Assembly: GCF_050268245.1 (NCBI RefSeq) | Contig: NZ_JBNNGK010000010.1 | Coordinates: 107,649 to 171,648 of the forward strand | Direction of reading: 5' to 3' | DNA from: JBNNGK01 sp050268245 | GTDB taxonomy: Bacteria; Pseudomonadota; Gammaproteobacteria; Enterobacterales; Enterobacteriaceae | Length of the DNA: 64,000 nt | Part shown: positions 1 to 9,303 of the stretch, one piece after another | How positions within the stretch are numbered: the stretch's first letter is position 1 | How the letters are laid out: the number at the start of each line of letters is the position of its first letter | Translations under genes and position numbers: made by a program | The notes under the pieces: generated by a model | Told to the model about the DNA's origin: nothing | Seen by the model: the letters and a program-made list of their open reading frames with translations, nothing else | Databases searched by the model: none

Positions 1-628
1 GCGTAGCGTGGCTAACGCTGAGCAAATGGATCGCTTACTGACCCGTGAGTCTTTTCATCTGATGGTGTTGGACTTGATGTTACCCGGTGAAGATGGCCTG
101 TCTATCTGCCGTCGTTTGCGCAGCCAAAGTAACCCGATGCCGATCATTATGGTCACGGCGAAGGGGGAAGAAGTTGACCGCATTGTCGGGTTGGAAATCG
201 GTGCCGATGATTACATTCCCAAGCCGTTTAACCCGCGTGAATTACTGGCGCGTATCCGCGCGGTACTGCGCCGCCAGGCTAACGAACTGCCGGGAGCACC
301 TTCGCAAGAAGAGGCGGTGATTGCATTCGGCAAATTTAAGCTGAACCTGGGCACGCGGGAAATGTTCCGCGAAGACGAGCCTATGCCACTGACCAGCGGA
401 GAGTTCGCGGTGTTAAAAGCGCTGGTCAGTCACCCGCGTGAGCCGCTATCGCGTGATAAGCTGATGAACTTGGCGCGTGGGCGTGAATACAGCGCGATGG
501 AACGTTCTATTGACGTGCAAATTTCCCGCTTGCGCCGCATGGTTGAAGAAGATCCTGCACATCCTCGCTATATCCAGACCGTTTGGGGTCTTGGCTACGT
601 GTTCGTACCGGACGGCAGTAAGGCATGA
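1..628 (+). CDS. ompR: Response regulator OmpR, 5' end missing
   Basis: DNA-binding response regulator of the EnvZ-OmpR osmosensing system, which controls porin genes. The reading frame is open from the first base of the window. The first full codon (base 2) corresponds to Arg32 of the 239-residue E. coli protein, so about 31 N-terminal residues, including the acidic pocket, lie outside. Visible parts are the phosphoacceptor Asp (GAC at 71-73, equivalent to Asp55) in VLDLMLPGEDG, the conserved receiver Lys in IPKPFNP, and the C-terminal winged helix ending VWGLGYVFVPDGSKA. The sequence is almost identical to E. coli. The stop overlaps the envZ start (ATGA), so the two genes are translationally coupled. 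Confidence 0.98.
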   Translation, partial: RSVANAEQMDRLLTRESFHLMVLDLMLPGEDGLSICRRLRSQSNPMPIIMVTAKGEEVDRIVGLEIGADDYIPKPFNPRELLARIRAVLRRQANELPGAPSQEEAVIAFGKFKLNLGTREMFREDEPMPLTSGEFAVLKALVSHPREPLSRDKLMNLARGREYSAMERSIDVQISRLRRMVEEDPAHPRYIQTVWGLGYVFVPDGSKA

Positions 629-1995
629 GGCGATTACGCTTTTCACCGCGTAGCTCGTTTGCCCGAACGTTGTTGTTGATCGTCACCTTGCTGTTTGTCA
701 GTTTGGTGACGACCTATCTGGTGGTGCTGAACTTCGCCATTTTGCCCAGTCTTCAACAGTTCAATAAGGTGTTAGCGTACGAAGTGCGTATGCTCATGAC
801 CGATCGGCTGCAGTTGGAAGATGGTACGTTGCTGGAGGTGCCACCGGCATTTCGCCGGGAAATCTACCGTGAATTGGGGATTTCGTTGTACACCAATGCT
901 GCAGCAGAAGAGAGTGGACTGCGTTGGGCACAACATTACGAATTTCTCAGTCAACAGATGGCGCAACAGTTAGGTGGGCCGACCGAGGTTCGGGTGGAGG
1001 TTAACAAAGACTCCCCGGTCGTTTGGTTAAAAACCTGGCTGTCCCCCGATATCTGGGTGCGAGTACCATTGACTGAGATTCACCAAGGGGATTTCTCGCC
1101 GCTGTTTCGTTATACCTTGGCGATTATGCTATTGGCGATCGGCGGAGCCTGGCTGTTTATTCGCATTCAAAACCGGCCGTTAGTAGAGCTGGAACATGCG
1201 GCGTTGCAGGTAGGAAAGGGCATTATTCCGCCGCCGCTGCGTGAGTATGGTGCATCTGAGGTGCGTTCGGTCACGCGGGCGTTCAACCAAATGGCCTCCG
1301 GCGTTAAGCAACTGGCGGATGATCGTACCTTACTGATGGCTGGCGTCAGCCATGATTTGCGCACGCCATTGACGCGCATTCGTCTGGCGACGGAAATGAT
1401 GAGTGCCGAAGACGGATATCTGTCGGAATCGATTAATAAAGATATCGAAGAATGTAACGTTATCATCGAGCAATTTATTGATTATCTGCGCACCGGGCAG
1501 GAAATACAGACCGAACTGTGCGATCTGAACGCCATTTTGAGTGAGGTTGTCGCGACTGAAAGTGGCTATGAACGGGTCATCCACTCGGCGTTATTACCCG
1601 GTGAATTGATGATGAATGTGCATCCGTTGTCGATAAAGCGTGCGGCCGTCAACATGGTGGTCAACGCAGCGCGCTATGGCAATGGTTGGATTAACGTGAG
1701 CAGCGGGCGTGAGCTTCAGCGCGGTTGGTTCCAAGTAGAGGATGATGGTCCGGGTATCAAACCCGAAGATCTCAAGCATTTACTGCAACCGTTCGTGCGT
1801 GGCGACAGTGCGCGTAGTACCAGCGGCACTGGCTTGGGGTTGGCGATTGTACAGCGTATTATTGATGGGCATGCTGGCGAGTTAGAATTCGGTCGCAGTG
1901 AGCGGGGTGGGTTACGCATTCGTGCTTACATTCCGATGCCGATTGAAAAGCGTGAAACCGCTAACGGCAATGCCGTGTTGAAAGAGAAAGCCTGA
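625..1995 (+). CDS. envZ: Osmolarity sensor histidine kinase EnvZ
   Basis: Inner-membrane sensor kinase that phosphorylates and dephosphorylates OmpR. The 456 residues (E. coli about 450) contain TM1 at about 15-37, a periplasmic domain to about 160, TM2 at about 161-180, then HAMP. The DHp helix has the phosphoacceptor His243 in VSHDLRTPLTR (CAT at 1351). The ATPase domain has N-box residues NMVVNAARYG, G1 DDGPGI and G2 GTGLGLAIV. The start codon overlaps the ompR stop. The C-terminal tail after IPMP is variable and slightly longer than in E. coli. Confidence 0.98.
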   Translation: MRRLRFSPRSSFARTLLLIVTLLFVSLVTTYLVVLNFAILPSLQQFNKVLAYEVRMLMTDRLQLEDGTLLEVPPAFRREIYRELGISLYTNAAAEESGLRWAQHYEFLSQQMAQQLGGPTEVRVEVNKDSPVVWLKTWLSPDIWVRVPLTEIHQGDFSPLFRYTLAIMLLAIGGAWLFIRIQNRPLVELEHAALQVGKGIIPPPLREYGASEVRSVTRAFNQMASGVKQLADDRTLLMAGVSHDLRTPLTRIRLATEMMSAEDGYLSESINKDIEECNVIIEQFIDYLRTGQEIQTELCDLNAILSEVVATESGYERVIHSALLPGELMMNVHPLSIKRAAVNMVVNAARYGNGWINVSSGRELQRGWFQVEDDGPGIKPEDLKHLLQPFVRGDSARSTSGTGLGLAIVQRIIDGHAGELEFGRSERGGLRIRAYIPMPIEKRETANGNAVLKEKA

Positions 1996-2032
1996 TAACA
2001 CCTCATGTCATGCCGTTTTCCTGTCGGTATAA

Positions 2033-2063
2033 CAGTTAAGGCGTGGGATCCACGCCTTAACTG
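2033..2063. terminator. Hairpin between convergent envZ and pckA
   Basis: A perfect 14-bp inverted repeat: CAGTTAAGGCGTGG, a three-base loop, then CCACGCCTTAACTG. It lies between the convergent envZ and pckA stops. There is no long T tract on either side, so function as a two-way terminator is inferred from stem strength and position. Confidence 0.75.
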
Positions 2064-2082
2064 AACAACTAATCAATGAGTA

Positions 2083-3702
2083 TTACAGCTTGGGGCCGGC
2101 ACTGAGCAGCGCAGCGCCTGCCGGAGTATCGGTATATTTATCGAAGTTGGTGATAAAGCGTTGAGCCAGATCTTGCGCTTTTTCGCGCCATTGTGCTTCA
2201 TTTTGGTAGGTTGCACGCGGATCGAGAATCGCCGGGTTAACGCCCGGTAGCGCGGTGGGCATCGCTAGATCGAAGATCGGCAGAGTGATCGTTTCGGCGT
2301 TATCGATTTCGCCATTGAGTATGGCGTCAATAATGCCGCGCGTATCTTTAATTGAAATTCGCTTACCGCTACCGTTCCAGCCGGTGTTGACCAGATAAGC
2401 CTGCGCGCCTGCCGCTTGCATACGCTTCACCAGCACTTCGGCGTATTGCGTTGGGTGCAATGACAGGAAAGCTGCGCCGAAGCAGGCAGAGAAGGTTGGT
2501 GTTGGCTCTGTGACGCCCCGTTCAGTTCCCGCCAGTTTCGCGGTAAAGCCGGACAGAAAGTGATACTGCGTTTGGTCTGCAGTGAGGCGTGACACCGGCG
2601 GCAGCACACCAAACGCATCCGCCGTCAGGAAGATCACTTTGGTGGCATGCCCGGCTTTAGAAACTGGTTTAACGATGTTATGGATGTGGTAGATCGGATA
2701 GGAAACGCGAGTGTTCTCGGTTTTCGAGCCGTCATTGAAATCCACTGAGCCATCGGCTAACACGGTGACGTTTTCCAACAGCGCATCGCGTTTGATGGCG
2801 TGGTAAATGTCTGGCTCAGCCTCGGCAGAAAGTTTGATCGTTTTGGCGTAGCAGCCGCCTTCGAAGTTGAACACGCCATCATCGTCCCAGCCGTGTTCAT
2901 CATCACCAATCAGTTGGCGTTTTGGATCGGTAGACAGTGTGGTTTTGCCGGTGCCAGACAGGCCGAAGAACACGGCGACGTCGCCTTTTTCACCCACGTT
3001 AGCCGAACAGTGCATCGAGGCAATGCCTTTCAGCGGCAGCAGGTAGTTCATCATAGAGAACATCCCTTTCTTCATTTCACCGCCGTACCAGGTTCCGCCG
3101 ATCAACTGCATGCGTTCGGTCAGATTGAATGCCACGAAATTTTCCGAATTCAGCCCTTGCTGCTGCCAGTGCGGATTGGTGCATTTTGCGCCGTTCATCA
3201 CCACGAAGTCGGGCTCAAAATCTGTCAGCTCTTCATCGCTTGGGCGGATGAACATGTTTTTTACAAAGTGTGCCTGCCAAGCGACTTCGGTGATAAAACG
3301 AACCTTCAGGCGGGAATCGGCGTTTGCACCGCAGAACGTATCCACCACAAACAGGCGTTTCCCCGAGAGTTGTTCGGTGACGAGGGTTTTCAGATCGGCC
3401 CAGACTTCCTGGCTCAGGGGTTTGTTATCGTTTTTGCCTTTGCCCTGATCGGCCCACCACACGCTATCGCGGGTGATGTCGTCACGGACAATGTATTTAT
3501 CTTTTGGGGAACGCCCGGTAAAAATCCCGGTGTCGACGGCTACCGCACCCAGATTGGTCACAACCCCGCGCTCAAACCCCTCTAAAGACGGGTCAGTTTC
3601 TTCCTTGAATAGCAATTCATAACTGGGATTGTGAACGATTTCGCCGATGTCATGAATTCCATAAGCGGCAAGATCTTGGTGGGTTATACCTTTAGCACAC
3701 AT
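2083..3702 (-). CDS. pckA: Phosphoenolpyruvate carboxykinase (ATP)
   Basis: Cytosolic ATP-dependent PEP carboxykinase: oxaloacetate + ATP gives PEP + CO2 + ADP, the first committed step of gluconeogenesis from C4 acids. It is 539 residues long (E. coli 540). Visible motifs are the substrate loop FTGRSPKDKY (61-70), the P-loop GLSGTGKTT (247-255), the metal-binding LIGDDEHGW (264-272) and the adenine-side TGWNGSGKRISI. The start is preceded by AAGGAG about seven bases upstream. It is monocistronic and convergent with envZ. The E. coli neighbour yhgE is absent between pckA and hslO. Confidence 0.98.
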   Translation of the reverse strand: MCAKGITHQDLAAYGIHDIGEIVHNPSYELLFKEETDPSLEGFERGVVTNLGAVAVDTGIFTGRSPKDKYIVRDDITRDSVWWADQGKGKNDNKPLSQEVWADLKTLVTEQLSGKRLFVVDTFCGANADSRLKVRFITEVAWQAHFVKNMFIRPSDEELTDFEPDFVVMNGAKCTNPHWQQQGLNSENFVAFNLTERMQLIGGTWYGGEMKKGMFSMMNYLLPLKGIASMHCSANVGEKGDVAVFFGLSGTGKTTLSTDPKRQLIGDDEHGWDDDGVFNFEGGCYAKTIKLSAEAEPDIYHAIKRDALLENVTVLADGSVDFNDGSKTENTRVSYPIYHIHNIVKPVSKAGHATKVIFLTADAFGVLPPVSRLTADQTQYHFLSGFTAKLAGTERGVTEPTPTFSACFGAAFLSLHPTQYAEVLVKRMQAAGAQAYLVNTGWNGSGKRISIKDTRGIIDAILNGEIDNAETITLPIFDLAMPTALPGVNPAILDPRATYQNEAQWREKAQDLAQRFITNFDKYTDTPAGAALLSAGPKL

Positions 3703-3859
3703 GTCACTACTCCTTGGTCACAGAATTTCTGGGCGCCAATTGTAGGGATTCGTAGGCTGTTAACCGCGATAGCTATCAAATATTTAACGTCTTACACTAT
3801 TTTTTGTTACGAACTGGGAGGTAGGCCACGGAAAAAAGCAAGCGTGCAAACGGCGTGGG

Positions 3860-3886
3860 CTGGCGGGCATCGGGTGTGCCCGCCAG
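3860..3886 (-). terminator. Hairpin downstream of hslO
   Basis: A ten-base perfect stem, CTGGCGGGCA / TGCCCGCCAG, with a seven-base loop. It lies 14 bp past the hslO stop on the minus strand. A T-rich run (TTGCTTTTTT) follows some 25 bases further on, so termination is plausible though not textbook. Confidence 0.6.
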
Positions 3887-3899
3887 TTTGGGGTACAAC

Positions 3900-4781
3900 T
3901 CAGTGCAACCGATCGCTTTCTTCGGTGTTACCGGTGTAGAGCGCGGCGACGTCCAGTGGTTCAAACACATAGTGATTGCCGCAGTAGTCACAATGCATAT
4001 CGATGTTGCCATCCTGTTCCAGCATCTCGGCGACTTCTTCCGCCGGCAGCGTCAGTAACGCATCAGCACAGCGTTGACGCGAACAGGTACAGCGGAATAT
4101 CACCGGTTGCGGCTCATACAGCGTGACCTCTTCCTGGTGATACAGGCGATAGAGCACCTCGTTAGCAGGCAGATTGAACAGCTCTTCGCTTTTGATGGTG
4201 TGAGTTAACTGCACCAAATGGTCGAAGTCATCCGCATTCTTGTCGTCCTGCGCGGGGAGAACCTGCAGCAACATACCACCGGCCGCCGGTTTGCCTTCGG
4301 CTTCGCCGGTGCGAATGAACAGACGCGTAGGCAACTGCTCAGATTGATGGAAATAGTTTTCAAGGCAGGCGGCCAAGGTGTCACCTTCCAGCGCCACGAC
4401 GCCCTGATAACGCTCACCTTCAGCCGGGCTGATGGTGATGACCATCACGCCGTTGCCAATCATCTGATGCAGTGTGCTGTCGCTGGCGATCTCGCCTTGC
4501 AGACGGGCTACGCCGCGCATTTCCTGCTGGTTATTGCCGTTGATTACCGCCAGTTTTAGCGGGCCATCGCCTTGTAATTGCACAGTAATGTCGCCGTCGA
4601 ATTTCAGCGTCGCGGTCAACAGGCTGGTCGCCACCAACATTTCACCCAGCAGCTTTTGCACGGGGGCAGGGTAGTCATGGTTGCTCAGGATGTGCTGATA
4701 GGTTTCGCTGATAGTAACCAGCTCACCGCGCACCGCGTAGTTTTCAAACAGGTAACGGTGTAATTGGTCATGGTTAGACAT
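3900..4781 (-). CDS. hslO: Redox-regulated holdase chaperone Hsp33
   Basis: Cytosolic chaperone activated by oxidation or bleach stress. Disulfide formation releases zinc, unfolds the C-terminal switch and exposes a client-binding surface. It has 293 residues (E. coli 292). The redox centre is intact: two cysteines in FRCTCSRQRC and two in DMHCDYCGNHY form the CxC...CxxC zinc site. It sits just downstream of hslR-yrfG on the same strand and may be co-transcribed with them. Confidence 0.97.
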   Translation of the reverse strand: MSNHDQLHRYLFENYAVRGELVTISETYQHILSNHDYPAPVQKLLGEMLVATSLLTATLKFDGDITVQLQGDGPLKLAVINGNNQQEMRGVARLQGEIASDSTLHQMIGNGVMVITISPAEGERYQGVVALEGDTLAACLENYFHQSEQLPTRLFIRTGEAEGKPAAGGMLLQVLPAQDDKNADDFDHLVQLTHTIKSEELFNLPANEVLYRLYHQEEVTLYEPQPVIFRCTCSRQRCADALLTLPAEEVAEMLEQDGNIDMHCDYCGNHYVFEPLDVAALYTGNTEESDRLH

Positions 4782-4806
4782 AATTTTCTCTCATTGAGGC
4801 GAGGGA

Positions 4807-5214
4807 TTATTCCGACTCGCCAAATTTAAATTTAATCAGGTCACGCCGCTCTTTCTTGTCCGGACGTCGATCCGGGTGCGGCATGGTCAGGGCATTCATT
4901 TTGCGCGCCTGCGCCATTTTTTCGCGGTTAGCGATGCTGGTTTCCGTTTCTTGATACATCAGCTGCGCCTCGCTCGCCCCGCGCCGTTGGCTGGTGGTGG
5001 CCAGCACGATCACCGTTCGTTCTTCATTACCCTGACGCAGTTTGATCTCAGCGTTCCGTTCGACGATCTTACTCGGTTTGCTACGTTGGCCGTTGTAGTG
5101 GACTTTGCCGCCGTCCACCATCTCACGCGCCAGTGCGCGGGTTTTATAAAAACGCGCTGCCCACAGCCATTTATCTAACCGCACGGCATCATCGGGGTTT
5201 TCTTTTGTTTTCAT
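4807..5214 (-). CDS. hslR: Ribosome-associated heat-shock protein Hsp15
   Basis: S4-fold RNA-binding protein that rescues stalled 50S subunits carrying a blocked nascent-chain tRNA. The 135 residues begin MKTKENPDDAVRLDKWLWAA. The S4 motif is VRLDKWLWAARFYKTRALAREMVDGGKV-like, and the C-terminus is basic (PHPDRRPDKKERRDL). The ATG at 5214 overlaps the yrfG stop as TGATG, so it was chosen over an in-frame TTG one codon earlier. Confidence 0.96.
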   Translation of the reverse strand: MKTKENPDDAVRLDKWLWAARFYKTRALAREMVDGGKVHYNGQRSKPSKIVERNAEIKLRQGNEERTVIVLATTSQRRGASEAQLMYQETETSIANREKMAQARKMNALTMPHPDRRPDKKERRDLIKFKFGESE

Positions 5215-5891
5215 CAAAGCCTCCGTTCTAACGCCGGTATCAATTGGCGATAATCGCGCATTGACGGATGGCGCTGAAAGGTTTTCTCCGCCGTACTGGA
5301 GTCTGGGTTTTGTACACCCAGGCAGTAGCGAATGCCAAACTGGCTCGCGGCATCCAGAATGGGTTCTCCGTCATCAACGAACAGTGTACGTTGCGGATTG
5401 AATCCGGTCTGTTGCTGAACGGCCTGCCACAGACGCTGATCTTCTTTGGGATACCCAAATGTGTGGGTGGAAAGTAATAAATCAAGGTGCTGATCCAACC
5501 CCGTATGCTCAATTTTTACCGCCAGGCTGTGTGGATGCGCGTTGGTCAGCAAAATAGTCTGGCGGCCTGCCTGACGTAACGCCTGTAAAAAGGGGGTTGT
5601 ATCATCACGCAGACGCGCACGATAACCGACTGCGCTGGTCATGGCGTAAATATCCAAATCCAGCCGCTCGCTCCAGTAATCGAAGCAGTACCAGTTCATG
5701 GTGTGCTGCACCGCGCGATATTCTTCATCAATCAGTTGGCGAGCCTGCTCAAAAGGAATTGCGCGTTGCGCACTCAACGCCTGTGGTACCAGGTTGAGCC
5801 AGAAATGACTGTCGAACTCGAGATCGAGCAAGGTGCCGTCCATATCTAACAAGACAGTATCGATATCGCACCAATTGAATTGAGGAACCAT
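5214..5891 (-). CDS. yrfG: HAD-family nucleotidase YrfG
   Basis: Haloacid-dehalogenase-type phosphatase; the E. coli homologue hydrolyses purine nucleotides (GMP/IMP). It has 225 residues. Motif I is DMDGTLLDLEFD (about 16-27), motif II LLTNAHPHS, and motif IV FVDDGEPILDAA. A GGAGAG ribosome-binding site precedes the ATG. It overlaps hslR by one base, so yrfG and hslR are translationally coupled. It is conserved next to igaA as in E. coli. Confidence 0.94.
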   Translation of the reverse strand: MVPQFNWCDIDTVLLDMDGTLLDLEFDSHFWLNLVPQALSAQRAIPFEQARQLIDEEYRAVQHTMNWYCFDYWSERLDLDIYAMTSAVGYRARLRDDTTPFLQALRQAGRQTILLTNAHPHSLAVKIEHTGLDQHLDLLLSTHTFGYPKEDQRLWQAVQQQTGFNPQRTLFVDDGEPILDAASQFGIRYCLGVQNPDSSTAEKTFQRHPSMRDYRQLIPALERRL

Positions 5892-6016
5892 GAACTCTCC
5901 AAAGGCAAGCCAGCATCGACCCGCTGCGGTTACACAGCGGGAAGGTTATCTGGTTCAGGGTAGCATAATTGGAGAGTGGCGGTGAGAGCGTGCCGTGCTC
6001 AGCACACCGCGCTACG

Positions 6017-8149
6017 TTATACCATTGGGCGCAACGACATGGGCATCAATTGCGGATTGAAACAGCTTTCGTAATAACGCTGGATGTCAGCGATGCGGCG
6101 ACGGTTCATGCGATGGCGTTGCATTACCCGCCAAGCGTTATAGCCGATGCCGAATATCACGCCAAGCAGTAATAAACTGGTGCCCAAGAAACGCCAAAGG
6201 GTAATGATATCGGGTTCACTATGCAGGGCGATATGCTGGGTGCCGTTAGCATCGACGCTGATATTAGTAATCACCCCCTGCGCCCGGAATGGCGTATGCA
6301 ACAAGATGCTGGCCAGACGTTGTAACTCGTTCCACTGTTCAAGCGTATCATATTCGTTCAATGGTACCGACGGCTGCGGATGATTAACCAGTTGCTTGCC
6401 TTCATCGCTGGAAATCAGGAAACCGCCCGGTGGCGGACTGTTTAGCGCGGCGGCGGCCTGGCGTATTTCTTGGGCCACGAATGATGAGGTGGCCGATTTG
6501 GTCAAGTTTTCCAGCGATTCAGCACTCACCGGCCGCAACAACACGTTGACGCCGTTTAGCGCCCCAGAGCGAGCGCGCTTGACCAGGCTGGCCCAATTCT
6601 TGGCGTTACCCAGATTGACCAAGGCATTTTTTAATCGAACGCATTCCTCTTCCTTGGCGCACAGATCCTGCGTTTTCAATACAATATCGGCGAAGTCATC
6701 CAGCAAAATCATGCCAGATTTTTCAATCGCGCTGGCTAACTGCGGATTGATTTTCTGGTCGGTGCCGCTGGGATGTAACTGACTGTTAACCGTTGCCAGC
6801 AACGCTGAGGATTTATCGATAATATCGGACTCAGGCTGTGGCAGTGGGGTGGCGGTATTCCAATAAATACCCGAACAATCGAATGGCATGAAACCGGTCG
6901 AGGGGGTCACGATCGGCGTCGGCGGGACATAACACATGCCATTACCTTGAATCTTTAACGTGTCGCCAATGTGTAAAGGAATGGCTTCCAGCGCCTGTAC
7001 CGAATTGACTTCGGTTTTCTGCGCACCTTGCAGCCAGGCGACGCTGAGTTTCAGCGGCAGACTGAGAGGAACATAGGTTAACAGCAGCAGTAGCACCAGC
7101 AACGAACTGGCCATCAATACCGCATTTTTCCCCCATCGCTGCAACGGGAAGTGCTTTACCTCATCGTGCAAGGACAGATAACGCCCTTGGCGTACCACCT
7201 GCCGGTTAAGATAAATATCCACATCGGTGGTTCTGCCTAAGTCCGGCGTGATGAATTGTTGCCAATGCGGGGGATAAATCAGATCGATAATCCCCAACGA
7301 AATATTACTCATTTGGCCCTGATTCGATTCGCCAAATAGCCCCCAACGTTTCAGTGTGCCCCGCAGGCAGTGCACCTCTTTGAGTTCACGTTCGGTAGGG
7401 CGACGTATCAGGTTCCATCCACCCCAGGCCATTAACAGTGCAGCGATAGCTACCATCCAAGGGATGACTATCACAGGGCTGATCAGGCTAAAGAACAGCA
7501 GCAGTAGGGCTGCGGAAATCATACAGGCTTCTTTGATACCGTTTGGCTGGTTTAGGGCATGTTCTTCCAGCGTTTCTTTGCGAATATTGAGCAGTTCGAC
7601 GTGCTCACTTTCTTCTTTTCGGATCGAGGCATTTTGTGCCGGCGCTGCGTTAACGATCGGCGGCGTCGGTTGATCGTGAATCGGGTCCGTCAGTGAATGG
7701 CCATTAAGTGAGATCACCAATGGCAATGTTTGAGTCTTGATAATTTCAACGTGATTATCAGCGCTGATGTATTGTTCCCAAAACGGGGGCAGGTGGACTT
7801 CTTGAGCGTCAAGATAATAGCGCCACTTGTTGGGTTCATCGCTGGCGAGGCCATAGCGGGTGATCGCATGGGTCACCGCGAAGACATTGTCGCTTTGCGG
7901 CGTCAGTGAGAGTTTGGCCGTGGGTAAAGCGGCATTGCCGGGCAATAATTTGTTGCTCAGACGAGACTGTTGCCCTAAATAGCGCTCGATTGCTGAACGT
8001 TCTTCCGGCGTCAACTTTCGGTGAGTCGGCTTGATGAAAGGCAGTGAGCGAGCCAACACCGGCTGATGGCGAGCTTTGAACCAAAAATACAGGCTAGCGA
8101 CAATTAGGCAAGCAAGCACTAAGGCTAATATCAACACTAATGTGCTCAT
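6017..8149 (-). CDS. igaA: Inner-membrane IgaA, negative regulator of the Rcs phosphorelay
   Basis: Membrane protein (yrfF/igaA) that restrains the Rcs envelope-stress phosphorelay by acting on RcsD; it is essential in several enterobacteria unless Rcs is inactivated. It has 710 residues (E. coli 711). Membrane segments are visible at about 3-24, 210-250 (two segments), 340-362 and near 650-672. A large periplasmic domain sits before the last segment, with cysteines in NGMCYVPP, PFDCSG and DLCAKEEECVRL that probably form disulfides. It is divergent from nudE. Confidence 0.95.
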   Translation of the reverse strand: MSTLVLILALVLACLIVASLYFWFKARHQPVLARSLPFIKPTHRKLTPEERSAIERYLGQQSRLSNKLLPGNAALPTAKLSLTPQSDNVFAVTHAITRYGLASDEPNKWRYYLDAQEVHLPPFWEQYISADNHVEIIKTQTLPLVISLNGHSLTDPIHDQPTPPIVNAAPAQNASIRKEESEHVELLNIRKETLEEHALNQPNGIKEACMISAALLLLFFSLISPVIVIPWMVAIAALLMAWGGWNLIRRPTERELKEVHCLRGTLKRWGLFGESNQGQMSNISLGIIDLIYPPHWQQFITPDLGRTTDVDIYLNRQVVRQGRYLSLHDEVKHFPLQRWGKNAVLMASSLLVLLLLLTYVPLSLPLKLSVAWLQGAQKTEVNSVQALEAIPLHIGDTLKIQGNGMCYVPPTPIVTPSTGFMPFDCSGIYWNTATPLPQPESDIIDKSSALLATVNSQLHPSGTDQKINPQLASAIEKSGMILLDDFADIVLKTQDLCAKEEECVRLKNALVNLGNAKNWASLVKRARSGALNGVNVLLRPVSAESLENLTKSATSSFVAQEIRQAAAALNSPPPGGFLISSDEGKQLVNHPQPSVPLNEYDTLEQWNELQRLASILLHTPFRAQGVITNISVDANGTQHIALHSEPDIITLWRFLGTSLLLLGVIFGIGYNAWRVMQRHRMNRRRIADIQRYYESCFNPQLMPMSLRPMV

Positions 8150-8582
8150 GCGATCCCCATCTTACGCCGTGAACCTCACCAACCTGATAAAAAGTCGCCT
8201 ATTGTAAGCAATCGCTCACGCGAGGCATACAAAGCAACAGTAAAGTTCAAATAACGCGGTTAAAAATATACGCCTAGCTTCTATGATCCTAGCAATCATA
8301 GTTCCACGCCAATATCGGTATTATCCTATTTTATCACGCTTTGTTTACTGAATTCGCATGGAAAATCGGCATCTGCTGGCGGTGGATGTTAAAAAAAAGT
8401 AAATTACATCGGGTGTGCGTTGCGGCCAAGGTTCTCATTAACGCACAATGTGATCAAGATCGAATATGGTCAGCGTTTACGCACGCCGAAGGCGGCATTG
8501 CTGTGCTCATCATTATCCCGGTTATTTGTGGGTTTGCGTCAGTGGGTCAGGTGCAAACAGCGATAACCCATTTGAGGCAATC
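8150..8582. other. igaA-nudE divergent intergenic region
   Basis: A 433-bp gap between divergent igaA and nudE. It is AT-rich around 8260-8400 (TTATCCTATTTTATCACG, TTAAAAAAAAGTAAAT) and must hold both promoters. I see no convincing operator or ORF. The nudE frame stays open upstream of the ATG used here, but that extension does not resemble the family. Confidence 0.5.
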
Positions 8583-9137
8583 ATGGATAAACACCTGCAA
8601 AAACCTAAAATCCTGAAAGTAGACACGGTCGCGCGTTCGCGTTTATTTCACGTCGAATCGGTCGATCTGGAGTTCAGTAACGGGGTGCGGCGGGTGTATG
8701 AGCGTATGCGGCCTTCCGATCGTGAAGCGGTGATGATTGTGCCGGTCATTGGCGACGATCTACTGTTAATCCGTGAATATGCTGTCGGTACGGAGTCTTA
8801 CGAGTTGGGATTCCCGAAAGGACTGATCGATCCCGGTGAAACCGTGTTGGAAGCCGCCAACCGCGAACTGATGGAAGAGGTGGGGTTTGGTGCGCAACGG
8901 TTTGATTTCCTCAGCAAGCTGACGATGGCCCCCTCGTATTTCTCCAGCAAAATGAATATTGTGCTGGCGCATGACCTCTATCCGCAACGTTTGGAAGGCG
9001 ACGAACCGGAACCGCTGCCGCAGGTTCGTTGGCCGATAGCCAACATGATGGCGCTGCTGAGCGAACCCGATTTTCGCGAAGCGCGTAACGTGAGTGCACT
9101 GTTCCTGGCCGAGGCATTCCTGCGCGGTTCCCGTTGA
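8583..9137 (+). CDS. nudE: ADP compounds hydrolase NudE (Nudix)
   Basis: Nudix hydrolase acting on ADP-ribose, NADH and diadenosine polyphosphates. The 184 residues start MDKHLQKPKILKVDTVARSR, matching the E. coli start. A GAGG element lies seven bases upstream, so a longer frame starting at 8466 is rejected. The Nudix box (G-x5-E-x7-RELxEEVG) runs from GLIDPGETVLEAANREL into MEEVGFG at about 79-101. It is convergent with mrcA, as in E. coli. Confidence 0.96.
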   Translation: MDKHLQKPKILKVDTVARSRLFHVESVDLEFSNGVRRVYERMRPSDREAVMIVPVIGDDLLLIREYAVGTESYELGFPKGLIDPGETVLEAANRELMEEVGFGAQRFDFLSKLTMAPSYFSSKMNIVLAHDLYPQRLEGDEPEPLPQVRWPIANMMALLSEPDFREARNVSALFLAEAFLRGSR

Positions 9138-9169
9138 GGGACTGACGAAACGTAACCCGCTGCCAGCCT

Positions 9170-9193
9170 AAGCGCGTAGCATGCTGCGCCCTT
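9170..9193. terminator. Palindrome after nudE
   Basis: A 24-bp near palindrome centred on AGCATGCT, with two mismatches between 12-base arms, just after nudE. It is related to the perfect palindrome after damX (18923-18952) and the one after codA (29614-29633). Probable terminator or shared repeat. Confidence 0.5.
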
Positions 9194-9279
9194 CAGCATC
9201 ATCAATCGATTATCTCGCAACAAATGTGTTCCTGTTCGCCCGACGAGTTCAGCCAGTGTCTTACGTCGCCATCAACGAA

Positions 9280-9303
9280 AAGGGCCAGATTTAACTGGCC
9301 CTT
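9280..9303. terminator. Hairpin copy 1 flanking the 130-bp repeat (nudE side)
   Basis: Perfect nine-base stem AAGGGCCAG / CTGGCCCTT with loop ATTTAA. It is nearly identical to the hairpin at 9432-9454, on the other side of the 129-bp repeat. Position and symmetry suggest a two-way terminator for nudE and mrcA. Confidence 0.65.

Noticed and set aside
2800..3585. Long plus-strand ORF (261 codons) inside pckA
   Set aside because: Antisense shadow of a highly conserved gene; no family resemblance or ribosome-binding site.
8466..8582. 39-codon upstream extension of nudE
   Set aside because: Arg/Cys-rich translation unlike NudE; conserved start with ribosome-binding site lies at 8583.
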